A DNA stretch of 53,261 nucleotides from Hansschlegelia zhihuaiae (GTDB lineage: Bacteria > Pseudomonadota > Alphaproteobacteria > Rhizobiales > Methylopilaceae): positions 273,515 to 326,775 of the forward strand of contig NZ_RYFI01000002.1 of assembly GCF_004103825.1 (NCBI RefSeq), read 5' to 3'. The notes beneath the pieces are model-generated. The model saw only the letters and a program-made list of their open reading frames with translations, searched no databases and was not told the DNA's origin. Positions 1-9,164 of the stretch are shown piece by piece. Position 1 is the first letter of the stretch, and every line of letters begins with the position of its first letter. Position numbers and translations under genes: made by a program.

Positions 1-51
1 TTCGACGTATCGCCAGACCATCAAGCGGCGCACACGCACCGGACGACGACC

Positions 52-1104
52 ATGACCGATCTTCTCAACGTCGCGATCCTCGGGGCTTCCGGCTACACCG
101 GCGCGGAGCTCGTGCGCCTGCTGTCGCGCCACCCCCGCGTGGCGATCACGGCGCTGACGGCCGACCGGAAGGCCGGCCACGCGATGGCCGACGTCTTTCC
201 GCAATTCGCCGCGCTCGAGCTCCCGAAGCTCACCACCATCGACGAGGTCGACGTCGATGCGGTCGACCTCGTCTTCTGCGCGCTGCCGCATGGAACGACC
301 CAGCAGGTCATCGCGGAGCTCTTCGAGACGAAGCCGTCGCTCAAGGTCGTCGATCTCTCAGCCGATTTCCGTCTGGCCGATCCGGACGCTTACGAGACCT
401 GGTACGGCCATCCGCACCATGCGCTCGAGCTGCAAAGCGAGGCCGTGTTCGGCGTGAGCGAGCTCTATCGCGACGAGATCAAGGGCGCGCGGCTCGTCGC
501 CAATCCCGGCTGCCATTCGACGACCTCGATCCTGCCGATCGTCCCGCTGCTGCGGGAGCAGCTCATCGACGCGGACGCGATCTCGATTGTGTCCGCGACT
601 GGCATGTCGGGGGCGGGCAGGGCGGCCAAGGAGGAGATGCTGTTCTCCGAGGTGTCGGAGGGCGTCCATGCCTATGGGGTGGGCAAGCACCGGCACACTT
701 CCGAGCTCGACCAGGAGTTCGACAAGGCCGCCGGACGGCCCTCGCGCGCGACCTTCACGCCGCTGCTAATCCCGATGAACCGCGGCATCTACGCCACCAT
801 CACCGTGACGCTTTCGGGCGGCGCGACCGCCGAGGCGCTCCACGCCGCGCTGCAGACCGCCTATTGGGGCGAGCCCTTCGTGACGGTGCTGCCCTTCGGC
901 AAGGTCCCGCAGTCCCGCCATGTGCGGGGCTCCAACAGCGTTCAGCTCGGCGTCATGGCCGACCGCGGGCCGGATCGGGCGATCGTGATCTCCACCCTCG
1001 ACAACCTCGTGAAGGGCGCATCGGGGCAGGCGGTCCAGAATATGAACCTGGTCGCGGGTTTCGAAGAAACCGATGGGCTCGCGCAGCTCGGACTGTTTCC
1101 GTAG
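52..1104 (+). CDS. argC: N-acetyl-gamma-glutamyl-phosphate reductase
   Basis: This enzyme reduces N-acetyl-glutamyl phosphate to the semialdehyde with NADPH, the third step of cytosolic arginine synthesis. The 350-residue product has the N-terminal nucleotide-binding motif GASGYTGAEL at about residues 11-20 and the active-site motif NPGCHSTT, with the catalytic cysteine at residue 154. Its length is normal for the long ArgC form. The ATG at 52 is followed at once by the conserved N-terminal strand. The 51 bases upstream show no gene. The next gene is a tiny membrane-protein ORF about 150 bases downstream, so argC is probably the last gene of a unit that starts outside the window. Nothing unusual was seen. 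Confidence 0.95.
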   Translation: MTDLLNVAILGASGYTGAELVRLLSRHPRVAITALTADRKAGHAMADVFPQFAALELPKLTTIDEVDVDAVDLVFCALPHGTTQQVIAELFETKPSLKVVDLSADFRLADPDAYETWYGHPHHALELQSEAVFGVSELYRDEIKGARLVANPGCHSTTSILPIVPLLREQLIDADAISIVSATGMSGAGRAAKEEMLFSEVSEGVHAYGVGKHRHTSELDQEFDKAAGRPSRATFTPLLIPMNRGIYATITVTLSGGATAEALHAALQTAYWGEPFVTVLPFGKVPQSRHVRGSNSVQLGVMADRGPDRAIVISTLDNLVKGASGQAVQNMNLVAGFEETDGLAQLGLFP

Positions 1105-1255
1105 CGGCCAGCGCGCCTCAACGTCACGCGCTCGTCACTTCGCCGAAGGGCTGGCGAGGGCTTGACGCCATACAGGCCATGGGTTTGACGCGGATCAAGG
1201 CGCAACGCGGCCCCCGCCCGGCATCGTGGATCCTGTTCAAACGGGAACCACTCCA

Positions 1256-1381
1256 ATGCCGGTCGAATCGGTCTTCATCATCTGCGGGATACTTTCCGCG
1301 TTCACCATTTTCGCGGCGACGCTCGCATACAGCATGAGCCGCTCAGCCAAGCCGCGCCCGCGGGCGCGGCTCACGCCTTGA
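1256..1381 (+). CDS. small single-pass membrane protein (41 aa)
   Basis: This short ORF encodes 41 residues. Residues 5-25 form one hydrophobic segment ([20 protein letters not shown]), followed by a basic Arg/Lys/Pro-rich tail, which fits a single-pass inner-membrane protein with a cytoplasmic C terminus. A weak purine-rich site (GGGAACC) lies upstream of the ATG. The stop codon runs 11 bases into the convergent end of the PHA synthase gene. Small proteins of this shape are common as unnamed ORFs in Hyphomicrobiales, and I know no function for them. The alternative is a chance ORF, but the clean membrane segment and the basic tail argue against that. Confidence 0.55.
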   Translation: MPVESVFIICGILSAFTIFAATLAYSMSRSAKPRPRARLTP

Positions 1382-3551
1382 CCTTCACATAACTCCCCGG
1401 CGCGTCCTCGATCCCCGGGTAGGGGCCGTCGCCCGGAACGCGCGCCGCGACCATCGTGGCGTCCATCGCGGCGAGCCAAGCGCGCCAGTCCGGCCACCAG
1501 GAGCCCGGCTTCTCCTCGGCGTGGTCGAGCCAATGCTCGAGCTCGCCCTTGGGCTCTTCGCCGACCCAGTGCTGGTACTTCATCTTGGCCGGCGGGTTCA
1601 CGACGCCGGCGATGTGGCCGGAGCCCGCGAGCACGAAGCGCACCGGGCCCCCGAACAGCTGCGCGCCCAGGAACACCGACCTCGCCGGCGCGATGTGGTC
1701 CTCCTTGGTGGCGAGTTCGTAGACCGGGACCGTCACCTTCTTGAGATCCAGCAGTTCGCCGAGGATCTCCATGCGGCCGCGCGCGAGGTCGTTGTTGAGG
1801 TAGCAGCCGCGCAGATAGAAGGAATGGTTTGCGGCCGGCATCCGCGTCGCGTCGGAGTTCCAGTAGAGCAGGTCGAACGGGAACGGCGCCTTCCCCTTGA
1901 GGTAATTATTCACGAGGTAGGGGAAGATCATGTCGTTCGAGCGGATCATGTTGAAGGCGTTCGCCATGCTGGCGCCCTCGAGATAGCCGGCCTCGGCCAT
2001 CTTGGCCTCGACGGCGGCGACCTGCGCCTCGTCGACGAACACCTTGAGGTCGCCGGCGTGGGTGAAGTCGACCTGGGTGGTCAGCAGCGTGGCGCTGGCG
2101 ACCCGACTGTCGCCGGCGGCCGCCATATAGGCGAGCGTCACGGCGAGCAGGGTGCCGCCGACGCAGTAGCCGACCGCGTCGACCTGGTCGGTCCCGCAGA
2201 TCTCGCGCGCGACATCGACGGCCTTTAGGATGCCGTCGCGCATGTAATGGTCAAAGCTCAGGCCGGCGTGGCGGGCGTCCGGGTTGACCCACGAGACGCA
2301 GAACACCGTAAGACCCTGCTCGACCGCCCAGCGGATCATGCTCTTCTCGGGCGTGAGGTCGAGCACGTAGAACTTGTTGATCCAGGGCGGCACGATCAGG
2401 ACGGGCCGCGTGCGGACCATCTCGGTCGCTGGCGCGTACTGGATCAGCTCGAACAGATCGTTGCGGAACACGACCTTGCCGGGCGTGACCGCGAGGTTGC
2501 GGCCGACCTCGAAGCCCGTCCGGTCGGTCTGACGGATGCGCAGGTCGCCTTTGCCGGCGTCGATGTCCTCCGCCAGCATCTGCATGCCGCGCACGAGGTT
2601 CTCGCCCTTCGAGGCGAGGGTCTCGCGGATGAGCTCGGGATTGGTCGGCAGGAAGTTCGAGGGCGAGGCCGCGTTTGACAGCAGCTTCACATAGAACGCC
2701 GCCTTGTGACGCGTGTGCGGATCGAGGTCCTCGGCCTCCTCGACCATCCGGTCGGCCCAGCGCGAGGCGTGAAGATAGGCCTGCCGCAGGAAGTCGAAGA
2801 CCGGGTGCTCGGTCCATTCCGGATCCTTGAAGCGAGGGTCCTTTGGGTCGGGCTTGATGGTCGGCTCGACCTCCTCGCCCGAGAGCCGCTTCATCGTGCC
2901 GGCCCAGAGCGATAGGAAGTCGCCCGTGAAGGCGCGCTGCGCCTCGGCGACCCGCCCGGGGTCCGCCAGCCAGCGTTCCGCCACCTGGCCGAGCGTGCGG
3001 GCGATGTCGGCGACCTGCGCGCCGTCAGTCGGCTTGCGGGCGCCTTCCTCGCGCGGGCGCAGATAGGCGGTCACCGCCTTGCCGCTCTCCTCCCAGAGGC
3101 GCGCCATGTTGGAGGCGAACTGCTCGACCTCGGGCGTCAGGAACGGGTGGGCGGCCTCGGCCCCAGGCGCCGAGCCGGGCGCATCTCCGGGCGGGGCCGA
3201 CACTTCAGGCTTGGGCTGCGCGGCGGGCTCGGGCTGCGGGGCAGGCTTGGCGGCGACTGGCTCTTCGACCTTTGGTTTCGCAGACGCTTGACGACGCCGG
3301 GGGGCGGGCGACGCCGCGCCACTGATCTTCGCGGCGCCCGTCGCGGGCTTGGCGGCCGGCTTGCGAGTCGCGCCCGCCTTACTGGTCGCGACGGCGGCCT
3401 TCTTCGGCGTCTCGACAGCGGCCTTCTTCAGCGAAGCGCGGCCCTTGCCTCGGCCGCCCTTGGCGCGCGTCGATCTCGATGTCTCAGACTCCGTAGGCGG
3501 CGTCTCGGCGTCGGCCGGCTCAGGCGTTCGTCTGAGGGCGCTTCGACCCAT
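1371..3551 (-). CDS. phaC: class I poly(3-hydroxyalkanoate) synthase with long basic N-terminal tail
   Basis: The enzyme polymerises (R)-3-hydroxyacyl-CoA into carbon-storage granules. From the ATG at 3551 the product has 726 residues. The PHA synthase lipase-like box GYCVGG holds the catalytic cysteine at about residue 463. The other triad members are Asp618 in the TKEDHIAP context and His646 in GSGHIAG. The conserved NPP-K-W region follows. Class I enzymes are usually near 590 residues. The excess is a tail of about 135 residues rich in Lys, Ala, Pro and Arg that resembles histone H1 or PhaF-like tails. The reading frame stays open upstream to 3668, but that extra sequence looks non-coding, so I took the start before GRSALRR. 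No phasin or phaAB gene is adjacent. Confidence 0.93.
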   Translation of the reverse strand: MGRSALRRTPEPADAETPPTESETSRSTRAKGGRGKGRASLKKAAVETPKKAAVATSKAGATRKPAAKPATGAAKISGAASPAPRRRQASAKPKVEEPVAAKPAPQPEPAAQPKPEVSAPPGDAPGSAPGAEAAHPFLTPEVEQFASNMARLWEESGKAVTAYLRPREEGARKPTDGAQVADIARTLGQVAERWLADPGRVAEAQRAFTGDFLSLWAGTMKRLSGEEVEPTIKPDPKDPRFKDPEWTEHPVFDFLRQAYLHASRWADRMVEEAEDLDPHTRHKAAFYVKLLSNAASPSNFLPTNPELIRETLASKGENLVRGMQMLAEDIDAGKGDLRIRQTDRTGFEVGRNLAVTPGKVVFRNDLFELIQYAPATEMVRTRPVLIVPPWINKFYVLDLTPEKSMIRWAVEQGLTVFCVSWVNPDARHAGLSFDHYMRDGILKAVDVAREICGTDQVDAVGYCVGGTLLAVTLAYMAAAGDSRVASATLLTTQVDFTHAGDLKVFVDEAQVAAVEAKMAEAGYLEGASMANAFNMIRSNDMIFPYLVNNYLKGKAPFPFDLLYWNSDATRMPAANHSFYLRGCYLNNDLARGRMEILGELLDLKKVTVPVYELATKEDHIAPARSVFLGAQLFGGPVRFVLAGSGHIAGVVNPPAKMKYQHWVGEEPKGELEHWLDHAEEKPGSWWPDWRAWLAAMDATMVAARVPGDGPYPGIEDAPGSYVKVKA

Positions 3552-3733
3552 AAGGCGCGGTTCTCCCAAAAAGGCGCCCGCGGTTGCGATGGGCGGTCCC
3601 AGGTCGGTCCGCGGGTTGCTTCGTAGCGTCGTGACGTGACAATAGGCTGTCGCGCCGCGACGCGCCATGGTCGAGCCGCCAAAACTCGTCTCGGCGAATC
3701 GGGCGCCTCATCTTTCCGTGCGGGACCCTTCCG

Positions 3734-3967
3734 GTGAAGACCAGCTTTCGCATGATCGTCTGCCTGACGGCGACCGCCGCCGCGCTGCTTTCGGGCTGCG
3801 GCCCCTACGGCCTGAAGGGCGACCGCGGCCTGCCGCCGCCTCCCGCCACGGTCGCCTATCCGAACCTCAACGAGATTCCGGCCGATCGCGGCCGTCAGCT
3901 GAAGAGCGCGACCGAACAGGAGCGCCTGAAGGCGGATCTCCTCGCCCGCAAGCGCGCGCCGCGCTAG
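3734..3967 (+). CDS. small lipoprotein
   Basis: The 77-residue product begins with a short basic stretch (K2, R6), a hydrophobic core and a lipobox (LLSG followed by Cys at about residue 22), so it should be lipid-modified and anchored in the periplasm. The mature part starts CGPYGLKGDRGLPPPP and is then mostly charged and helical. The start is GTG at 3734; an ATG at 3752 is possible but would lose the positive n-region. It is divergent from phaC. The GCG-G-L-PP pattern after the cysteine loosely recalls LptM-type lipoproteins, but I would not assign a function on that. Confidence 0.7.
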   Translation: MKTSFRMIVCLTATAAALLSGCGPYGLKGDRGLPPPPATVAYPNLNEIPADRGRQLKSATEQERLKADLLARKRAPR

Positions 3968-3980
3968 AGCTGCCCGGCCG

Positions 3981-4973
3981 TCAGATCAGCGAGACGTCGC
4001 CGATCTGGAAGTCGTCGACACTGACATTCTGGAGCATGATCTCGGCCGAGCCGAAGGTCAGCACGGTGTAGCCGTCCGTGCCTTCGATCTTGAGGCTTCC
4101 ATTCTCGAGCAGGTCTTCGACCGAGGTCTGTCCGGGCCGGGCGACGTCGAGTTCGATGCTGTCGGCCCCCACCTTGAAATCCCCGACCTGCGCCTGCACG
4201 GGCCCGCGCGTCAGCACGAGCGTATCGTGACCCTTGCCGGTCGTCACATAGTCGACGCCGCCGTCGAACAGGAAGACGTCGTCACCCGCTCCGCCGTCGA
4301 GGCCGTTCTTGCCGGCGCCGCCGGCAAGCGTGTCGTCGCCCCCGCCGCCGAACAGCACGTCGTCGCCCTTACCGCCGTTCAGGCGGTCGACGCCGTCTCT
4401 GCCATAGATCGCGTCGGCGCCTGCGCCGCCGGCGAGGACGTCATCGCCGGCGGCGCCGGTGATGAAATCCTTTCCGGCCCCGCCCTGGACCCGGTCGTCG
4501 CCGATCCCGCCGTAGAGAGCGTCGTCGCCCGCGTCGCCGAAGATCGCGTCGTCGCCGCGGCCGCCATAGATCGAATCCTCGCCCTTGCCGCCCGACAGCC
4601 CGTCGCCCCCGATGCTGCCGACGATCTGGTCCGCGCCGCGCGAGCCGAAGACGCCCTCGATCGACAGCAGGACGTCGGCCTCGTCGCCGAAGACCGCGCT
4701 TAGCGTCGAAAGATTGATCACGCCGCCCGCGGCGTGGTCGCCGAAGTCGGCGACGTCGATCCCGTCGCCACCGTCGAGCGTGTCGTCGCCGTCGCCGCCG
4801 ATCAGCGTGTCCGCTCCGCCTTTCCCTTCCAGCAGGTCGTCGCCGGCGAGGCCGCGGAGCTTCTCGCCCTTGTCCGTGCCGGCGATTTCGTCGTCGCCCG
4901 AACCCGGTTCGTCGGAGGCGAGGCCGGCGAGGGGATCGTGTCGCACTGAGTCGAAAAGGACATGCGCCATCAT
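3981..4973 (-). CDS. RTX-repeat calcium-binding secreted protein
   Basis: The 330-residue product contains many nonapeptide repeats of the GGxGxDxUx type, for example GGDGDDTLDGG and GGAGDDVFLF, from about residue 40 to 235. These fold as calcium-binding parallel beta-rolls in type I-secreted proteins. There is no N-terminal signal peptide, as expected for that pathway, and the C terminus (about 90 residues) is non-repetitive and could carry the secretion signal. No catalytic domain is visible, so it may be a structural or adhesin-like surface protein. No type I secretion genes are adjacent. It starts at the double ATG at 4973/4970 and diverges from the aminotransferase gene. The short gap of 13 bases to the convergent lipoprotein gene leaves little room for terminators. 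Confidence 0.85.
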   Translation of the reverse strand: MMAHVLFDSVRHDPLAGLASDEPGSGDDEIAGTDKGEKLRGLAGDDLLEGKGGADTLIGGDGDDTLDGGDGIDVADFGDHAAGGVINLSTLSAVFGDEADVLLSIEGVFGSRGADQIVGSIGGDGLSGGKGEDSIYGGRGDDAIFGDAGDDALYGGIGDDRVQGGAGKDFITGAAGDDVLAGGAGADAIYGRDGVDRLNGGKGDDVLFGGGGDDTLAGGAGKNGLDGGAGDDVFLFDGGVDYVTTGKGHDTLVLTRGPVQAQVGDFKVGADSIELDVARPGQTSVEDLLENGSLKIEGTDGYTVLTFGSAEIMLQNVSVDDFQIGDVSLI

Positions 4974-5208
4974 CCGTCTCCCAGACGCGCCGCCTAACCG
5001 ACGACGAAGGTTTTATGAAAAGTCTCTCCGAGACCTTTGACGGGACCTCCGGACAGGGTCAAAAGCTTTCGCCGGGTAACGTAAACGGGCGAGCGGCCGC
5101 CATTCGGCGTGCGCAACCGCCCGAATCCGCCCATGATGGGGCCGTAGGATACGGCCTCCGCCGAATCACGGGCCGCCATGTCGGCCGCCCGAAACACCGA
5201 TCACGACC

Positions 5209-6426
5209 ATGACCGAGTTCCATTCCGTCCGCCGGCTTCCGCCTTACGTTTTCGAGCAGGTGAACCGCGTGAAGGCCGCCGCCCGCAAGGCCGGGGCCGA
5301 CATCATCGACCTCGGCATGGGAAACCCCGACCTGCCGACGCCAGAGCACATCAACGCCAAGCTGATCGAGGCGGTGACGAAGCCGCGGACCAACCGCTAC
5401 TCGACCTCGAAGGGCATCCCTGGTCTTCGGAAGGCGCAGGCGGCCTATTACGCCCGCCGTTTCGGCGTGAAGCTCGATCCCGACACGCAGGTCGTCGCGA
5501 CGCTCGGCTCGAAGGAGGGCTTCGCCAATATGGCGCAAGCCATCACGGCGCCGGGCGACGTCGTTCTCGCGCCCAATCCGAGCTATCCGATCCACGCCTT
5601 CGGCTTCCTGATGGCAGGCGGCGTGATCCGCAACGTGCCGGCGACGCCGGGGCCGGACTATTTCCGCGCGCTCGAGCGCGCGGTGATGCACTCGATCCCG
5701 AAGCCGATCGCGATCATCACCTGCTATCCATCGAACCCGACGGCCGAGGTCGCGGATCTCGACTTCTACAAGGACGTGGTGCGCTTCGCGAAGCAGCACG
5801 ACCTCTTCGTGCTTTCGGATCTCGCCTATTCGGAGATCTATTTCGACGACAACCCGCCGCCCTCGATCCTGCAGGCGCCCGGCGCCTTCGACGTCGCAGT
5901 CGAGTTCACCTCGCTCTCCAAGACCTATTCGATGCCCGGCTGGCGCGTCGGCTTCGCGGTCGGCAACGAGCGGTTGATCGCGGCGCTGGCGCGCGTGAAG
6001 TCCTATCTCGACTATGGAGCCTACACGCCGATCCAAGTGGCGGCCTCGGCCGCGCTGAACGGTCCGGACGACTGCATCGCCGAGGCGCGCGAGATCTACA
6101 AGAGGCGCCGCGACGTAATGGTGGACTCGTTCGGCCGCGCCGGTTTCCCGGTGCCGTCGCCACGGGCCTCGATGTTCGCCTGGGCGCCGATCCCGGAGAA
6201 GTTCCGGCCGCTGGGGAGCCTCGAATTCTCGAAGCTCCTGGTCGAGAAGGCGTCGGTCGCGGTCGCGCCCGGCATCGGCTTCGGCGAGCATGGCGACGAG
6301 TTCGTGCGGATCGCGCTGGTCGAGAACGAGCACCGCATCCGGCAGGCCGCGCGCTCCATCCGCCGCTTCCTTGAAACCGCGGACGAGACGTTGCACAACG
6401 TCGTCCCGCTCGCCGCGGCCCGGTAG
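5209..6426 (+). CDS. PLP-dependent class I/II aminotransferase (AlaC-like)
   Basis: The 405-residue protein is a fold-type I aminotransferase. It shows the N-terminal IIDLGMGNPDLPTPEH region, the cofactor-contacting YPSNPTAE and LSDLAYSEIYF motifs, the PLP lysine in SLSKTYSMPGWRVG, and a late arginine in FVRIALVEN that binds the substrate carboxylate. The closest recognised subfamily is AlaC/glutamate-pyruvate aminotransferase, often labelled LL-diaminopimelate aminotransferase in automatic annotations. It sits just upstream of homoserine dehydrogenase, a frequent Hyphomicrobiales arrangement suggesting a role in alanine or aspartate-family amino acid supply. A repeat-containing gap of about 230 bases separates the two, so co-transcription is uncertain. 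Confidence 0.85.
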   Translation: MTEFHSVRRLPPYVFEQVNRVKAAARKAGADIIDLGMGNPDLPTPEHINAKLIEAVTKPRTNRYSTSKGIPGLRKAQAAYYARRFGVKLDPDTQVVATLGSKEGFANMAQAITAPGDVVLAPNPSYPIHAFGFLMAGGVIRNVPATPGPDYFRALERAVMHSIPKPIAIITCYPSNPTAEVADLDFYKDVVRFAKQHDLFVLSDLAYSEIYFDDNPPPSILQAPGAFDVAVEFTSLSKTYSMPGWRVGFAVGNERLIAALARVKSYLDYGAYTPIQVAASAALNGPDDCIAEAREIYKRRRDVMVDSFGRAGFPVPSPRASMFAWAPIPEKFRPLGSLEFSKLLVEKASVAVAPGIGFGEHGDEFVRIALVENEHRIRQAARSIRRFLETADETLHNVVPLAAAR

Positions 6427-6483
6427 GCGTCCTTCCGGCCACGGCTTCTCGATCCAAGAAGCCACTGCTGCATCGACGTAGCT

Positions 6484-6535
6484 GCGTGCTTCGAGACGCC
6501 TTGGGCGCAGGCGCCCAAGGCACCTCAGCATGAGG
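6484..6535 (+). repeat. Rhizobiales-type intergenic palindromic repeat, copy 1
   Basis: This copy begins GCGTGCTTCGAGACGCC, has a central inverted repeat (CCTTGGGCGC / GCGCCCAAGG) and ends CCTCAGCATGAGGA. It matches the general layout of the short palindromic elements scattered between genes in Hyphomicrobiales (RIME/RPE-like). It lies in the gap before hom. Confidence 0.7.
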
Positions 6536-6561
6536 AGCTTTCGTCTTGGCATCCTCAACAG

Positions 6562-6607
6562 TCCTCATGCCGAGGAGCCGGCCGCAGGCTGGCGTTCTGA
6601 AGCACGC
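6562..6607 (-). repeat. Rhizobiales-type intergenic palindromic repeat, copy 2 (inverted)
   Basis: On the minus strand this copy reads GCGTGCTTC...CTCGGCATGAGGA, the same ends as copy 1 but in opposite orientation and with a different centre. The open frame running through it into hom translates as a typical repeat-derived peptide (SPHAEEPAAG), which is why the hom start is placed downstream of it. Confidence 0.7.
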
Positions 6608-6658
6608 AGGCGGGACCTCCCATTCTCTTTCTTCAACGCGGTCGGACGGAACAGCCTG

Positions 6659-7969
6659 ATGGCGGAATCCTTGAGGGTCGGCGTCGCCGGCCTCGGCACT
6701 GTCGGCGCCTCGGTGGTGCGCGTGCTCTCGGAAAAGGCCGACGCCATCGCGGCGAGGGCGGGGCGCCCCGTCATGGTCACCGCCGTCTCGGCGCGAGACA
6801 AGGGCCGTGACCGCGGCCTTAAGCTCGACGGCGTCGCCTGGCACATGGATCCGAGCCAGCTCGCGCGCTCCAACGACGTCGATCTCGTTGTCGAACTGAT
6901 CGGCGGCGCGAACGGCGCCGCGCGCGCCTGCGTCGAGACCGCGATCGAGCGCGGACGCCCCGTCGTCACCGCCAACAAGGCGCTTCTGGCCAAGCACGGC
7001 GTGGCGATCGCGAAAGCGGCCGAGAAGGCGGGCGTAGCCGTCGGCTTCGAGGCGGCCGTCGCGGGCGGCGTGCCTGTCGTGAAGACGCTGCGCGAAGCAC
7101 TCGCGGGCAACGACGTCAGCCGGGTCTTCGGCATCCTGAACGGCACGTGCAATTACATACTGACGCGCATGGAGCGCGACCGGATCGGCTTCGCCGAGTG
7201 CCTGGCGGAAGCCCAGCGCCTCGGCTATGCGGAGGCCGATCCGACCTTCGACGTCGGCGGTTTCGACGCCGCGCACAAGCTTGCGCTGCTCACCACGCTC
7301 GCCTTCGGGGTCGAGACCGACGCCGACGGCATCTATGTCGAGGGCATCACCTCGATCACGCCCTTCGACCTGCAGATGGCCGAGGAGCTAGGCTACCGCG
7401 TGAAGCTGCTCGGCGTGACGACCAGGGGCGAGGGCGGCATCGAGCAGCGGGTCCACCCGTCGATGCTGCCGAAGGACAGCGCCATCGCGAGGGTCGACGG
7501 CGTCACCAACGCGGTTGAGATCGACGGCGACGTGGTGGGCGCCTTGGTGCTGGCCGGTCCCGGCGCGGGCGGCGACGCCACGGCCTCAGCGGTGATCGCC
7601 GACATCGTCGACATTGCGCGCGGCGTTCGTAGGCCGGTCTTCGGCATTCCGGCGGAGCAGCTCGCTGCGCCGAAGCGCGCGCCGATGCAGACCCATCAAG
7701 GGGGGTACTACATCCGTCTGTCGGTGATCGACCGGCCGGGCGCGGCGGCCGCGATCGCCACGCGGATGGCAGAGCAGAGCATCTCGCTTCGCTCTATCGT
7801 GCAGCGCGGACGCGAACCTGATTTCGATCGGCCGAGTTCCGAACCTGTCGCAGTGGTGTTGATTACCTATGCGACGAACGAAGCGGCGCTTCGCCGAGCG
7901 CTGGACGCGATCGAAGCGGACGGGCATATCGATGGCGCGCCTCAGGTGATCCGAATCGAAAAGCGCTGA
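6659..7969 (+). CDS. hom: homoserine dehydrogenase
   Basis: The enzyme reduces aspartate semialdehyde to homoserine, the branch point to threonine and methionine. The 436-residue product has the dinucleotide-binding motif GVAGLGTVGASVV near the N terminus, the catalytic region with ANKALLAKHG and the GILNGTCNYI motif, and a C-terminal ACT domain (YYIRLSVIDRPGA, about residues 350-365) that should mediate threonine feedback. I chose the ATG at 6659 because the open frame upstream only translates the palindromic repeat. glpX follows after about 40 bases, the usual order in Hyphomicrobiales. Confidence 0.95.
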   Translation: MAESLRVGVAGLGTVGASVVRVLSEKADAIAARAGRPVMVTAVSARDKGRDRGLKLDGVAWHMDPSQLARSNDVDLVVELIGGANGAARACVETAIERGRPVVTANKALLAKHGVAIAKAAEKAGVAVGFEAAVAGGVPVVKTLREALAGNDVSRVFGILNGTCNYILTRMERDRIGFAECLAEAQRLGYAEADPTFDVGGFDAAHKLALLTTLAFGVETDADGIYVEGITSITPFDLQMAEELGYRVKLLGVTTRGEGGIEQRVHPSMLPKDSAIARVDGVTNAVEIDGDVVGALVLAGPGAGGDATASAVIADIVDIARGVRRPVFGIPAEQLAAPKRAPMQTHQGGYYIRLSVIDRPGAAAAIATRMAEQSISLRSIVQRGREPDFDRPSSEPVAVVLITYATNEAALRRALDAIEADGHIDGAPQVIRIEKR

Positions 7970-8008
7970 CGGCGAGCTGCGCGCAACGACGCGCAAGAGG
8001 ACACGCCA

Positions 8009-9052
8009 ATGCCGAAGTCGAACGCGGCGAAGTCGTCGGTGGCGCCCATCAAGGGCGTTCGCCGGTCTCCCGTCACGCCGGGGGAGATGATCGATCGGTC
8101 GCTGACCATCGAGATCGTCAGGGTCACGGAGCGCGCCGCGGTGGCGGCCGCGCGGCATCGCGGACGCGGCGACGAGCGCGCCGCCGACCAGGCCGCGGTC
8201 GACGCCATGCGTCGGGAGCTCAACCGGCTCGCGATCCACGGCACCGTGGTGATCGGCGAGGGCGAGCGCGACCACGCCCCGATGCTGTTCATCGGCGAGG
8301 AGGTCGGCGACCAGTCGGGGCCGCGGGTCGACATCGCGCTCGACCCGCTCGAAGGCGTCACGCTCTGCGCCAAGGCGCAGGCCAACGCCATCGCCGTGAT
8401 CGCCGTCGCGGAGCCCGGCACGCTGCTGCAGGCTCCCGACGTGTACATGAACAAGATCGCGATCGGCCCGGACTATCCCGCGGACACGGTCCACCTCGAC
8501 AATGAGCCCGGCCTCAACATCCGCCGGCTCGCGAACGCCAAGGGCGTTCCGGTGTCGGATATCACCGCCTGCATCCTCGACCGGCCGCGCCACGCCCGCC
8601 TGATCGACGCGGTGCGCGACGCCGGCGCCGCCATCCGGCTGATCACCGACGGCGACATCTCCGGCGTGATCGACGCGACTCGGCCGGACGAGACCGGCGT
8701 CGACATCTATCTCGGGCTCGGCGGCGCCCCCGAGGGCGTGCTCGCCGCCGCGGCGCTGAAATGCATGGGCGGCTTCATGCAGGGCCGCCTCGTGCTGGAC
8801 GACGCCGACAGCCGCCGCCGCGCGGCGGAGCTTGGGATCAAGGATCCCGACCGCATCTACGGCATCGGGGAGATGGCGCGCGGCGACGTGCTGTTCTCCG
8901 CGACCGGCGTCACGGATGGCGGGCTGCTCTCCGGCGTCCGCTTCTCCGGAAGCTCGGTGTTCACCGAGACGCTGGTGATGCGGTCGTCGACGCGCACGAC
9001 CCGGCGCATCAGCGCCGAGCACCGCATGACGGAGAAGTTTCACCTCGAGTAA
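8009..9052 (+). CDS. glpX: class II fructose-1,6-bisphosphatase
   Basis: GlpX hydrolyses fructose-1,6-bisphosphate to fructose-6-phosphate in gluconeogenesis and, in autotrophs, the Calvin cycle. The 347-residue product has the metal-binding region GEGERDHAPMLFIGEEVG, the DPLEGV motif (usually DPIEGT) at about residues 111-116, and the LITDGDISG and GLGGAPEGVL motifs of the phosphate-binding core. It lies between hom and recJ, probably in one transcription unit (gap of 39 bases after hom). The extended N terminus (about 15 basic residues) is slightly longer than in E. coli. Confidence 0.95.
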   Translation: MPKSNAAKSSVAPIKGVRRSPVTPGEMIDRSLTIEIVRVTERAAVAAARHRGRGDERAADQAAVDAMRRELNRLAIHGTVVIGEGERDHAPMLFIGEEVGDQSGPRVDIALDPLEGVTLCAKAQANAIAVIAVAEPGTLLQAPDVYMNKIAIGPDYPADTVHLDNEPGLNIRRLANAKGVPVSDITACILDRPRHARLIDAVRDAGAAIRLITDGDISGVIDATRPDETGVDIYLGLGGAPEGVLAAAALKCMGGFMQGRLVLDDADSRRRAAELGIKDPDRIYGIGEMARGDVLFSATGVTDGGLLSGVRFSGSSVFTETLVMRSSTRTTRRISAEHRMTEKFHLE

Positions 9053-9164
9053 GGCGCGGTTCCCTGTGGACGGCGCAGGATCGGATTGGCGCGGGGCGTC
9101 TCTCCGGCTACGACCGACGCATGAACCCGCGCGACCGAATCGACCGGCGACGTGGCGCGACGCC

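Noticed and set aside
4227-4703. Plus-strand frame across the RTX gene and its short DNA repeats, which at first look like an array
   Set aside because: The repeats have a 27-base period matching nonapeptide RTX units in the minus-strand frame. There are no unique spacers, so it is not CRISPR.
6530-6658. Upstream extension of hom
   Set aside because: The extra codons translate the palindromic repeat and are absent from the conserved protein start.
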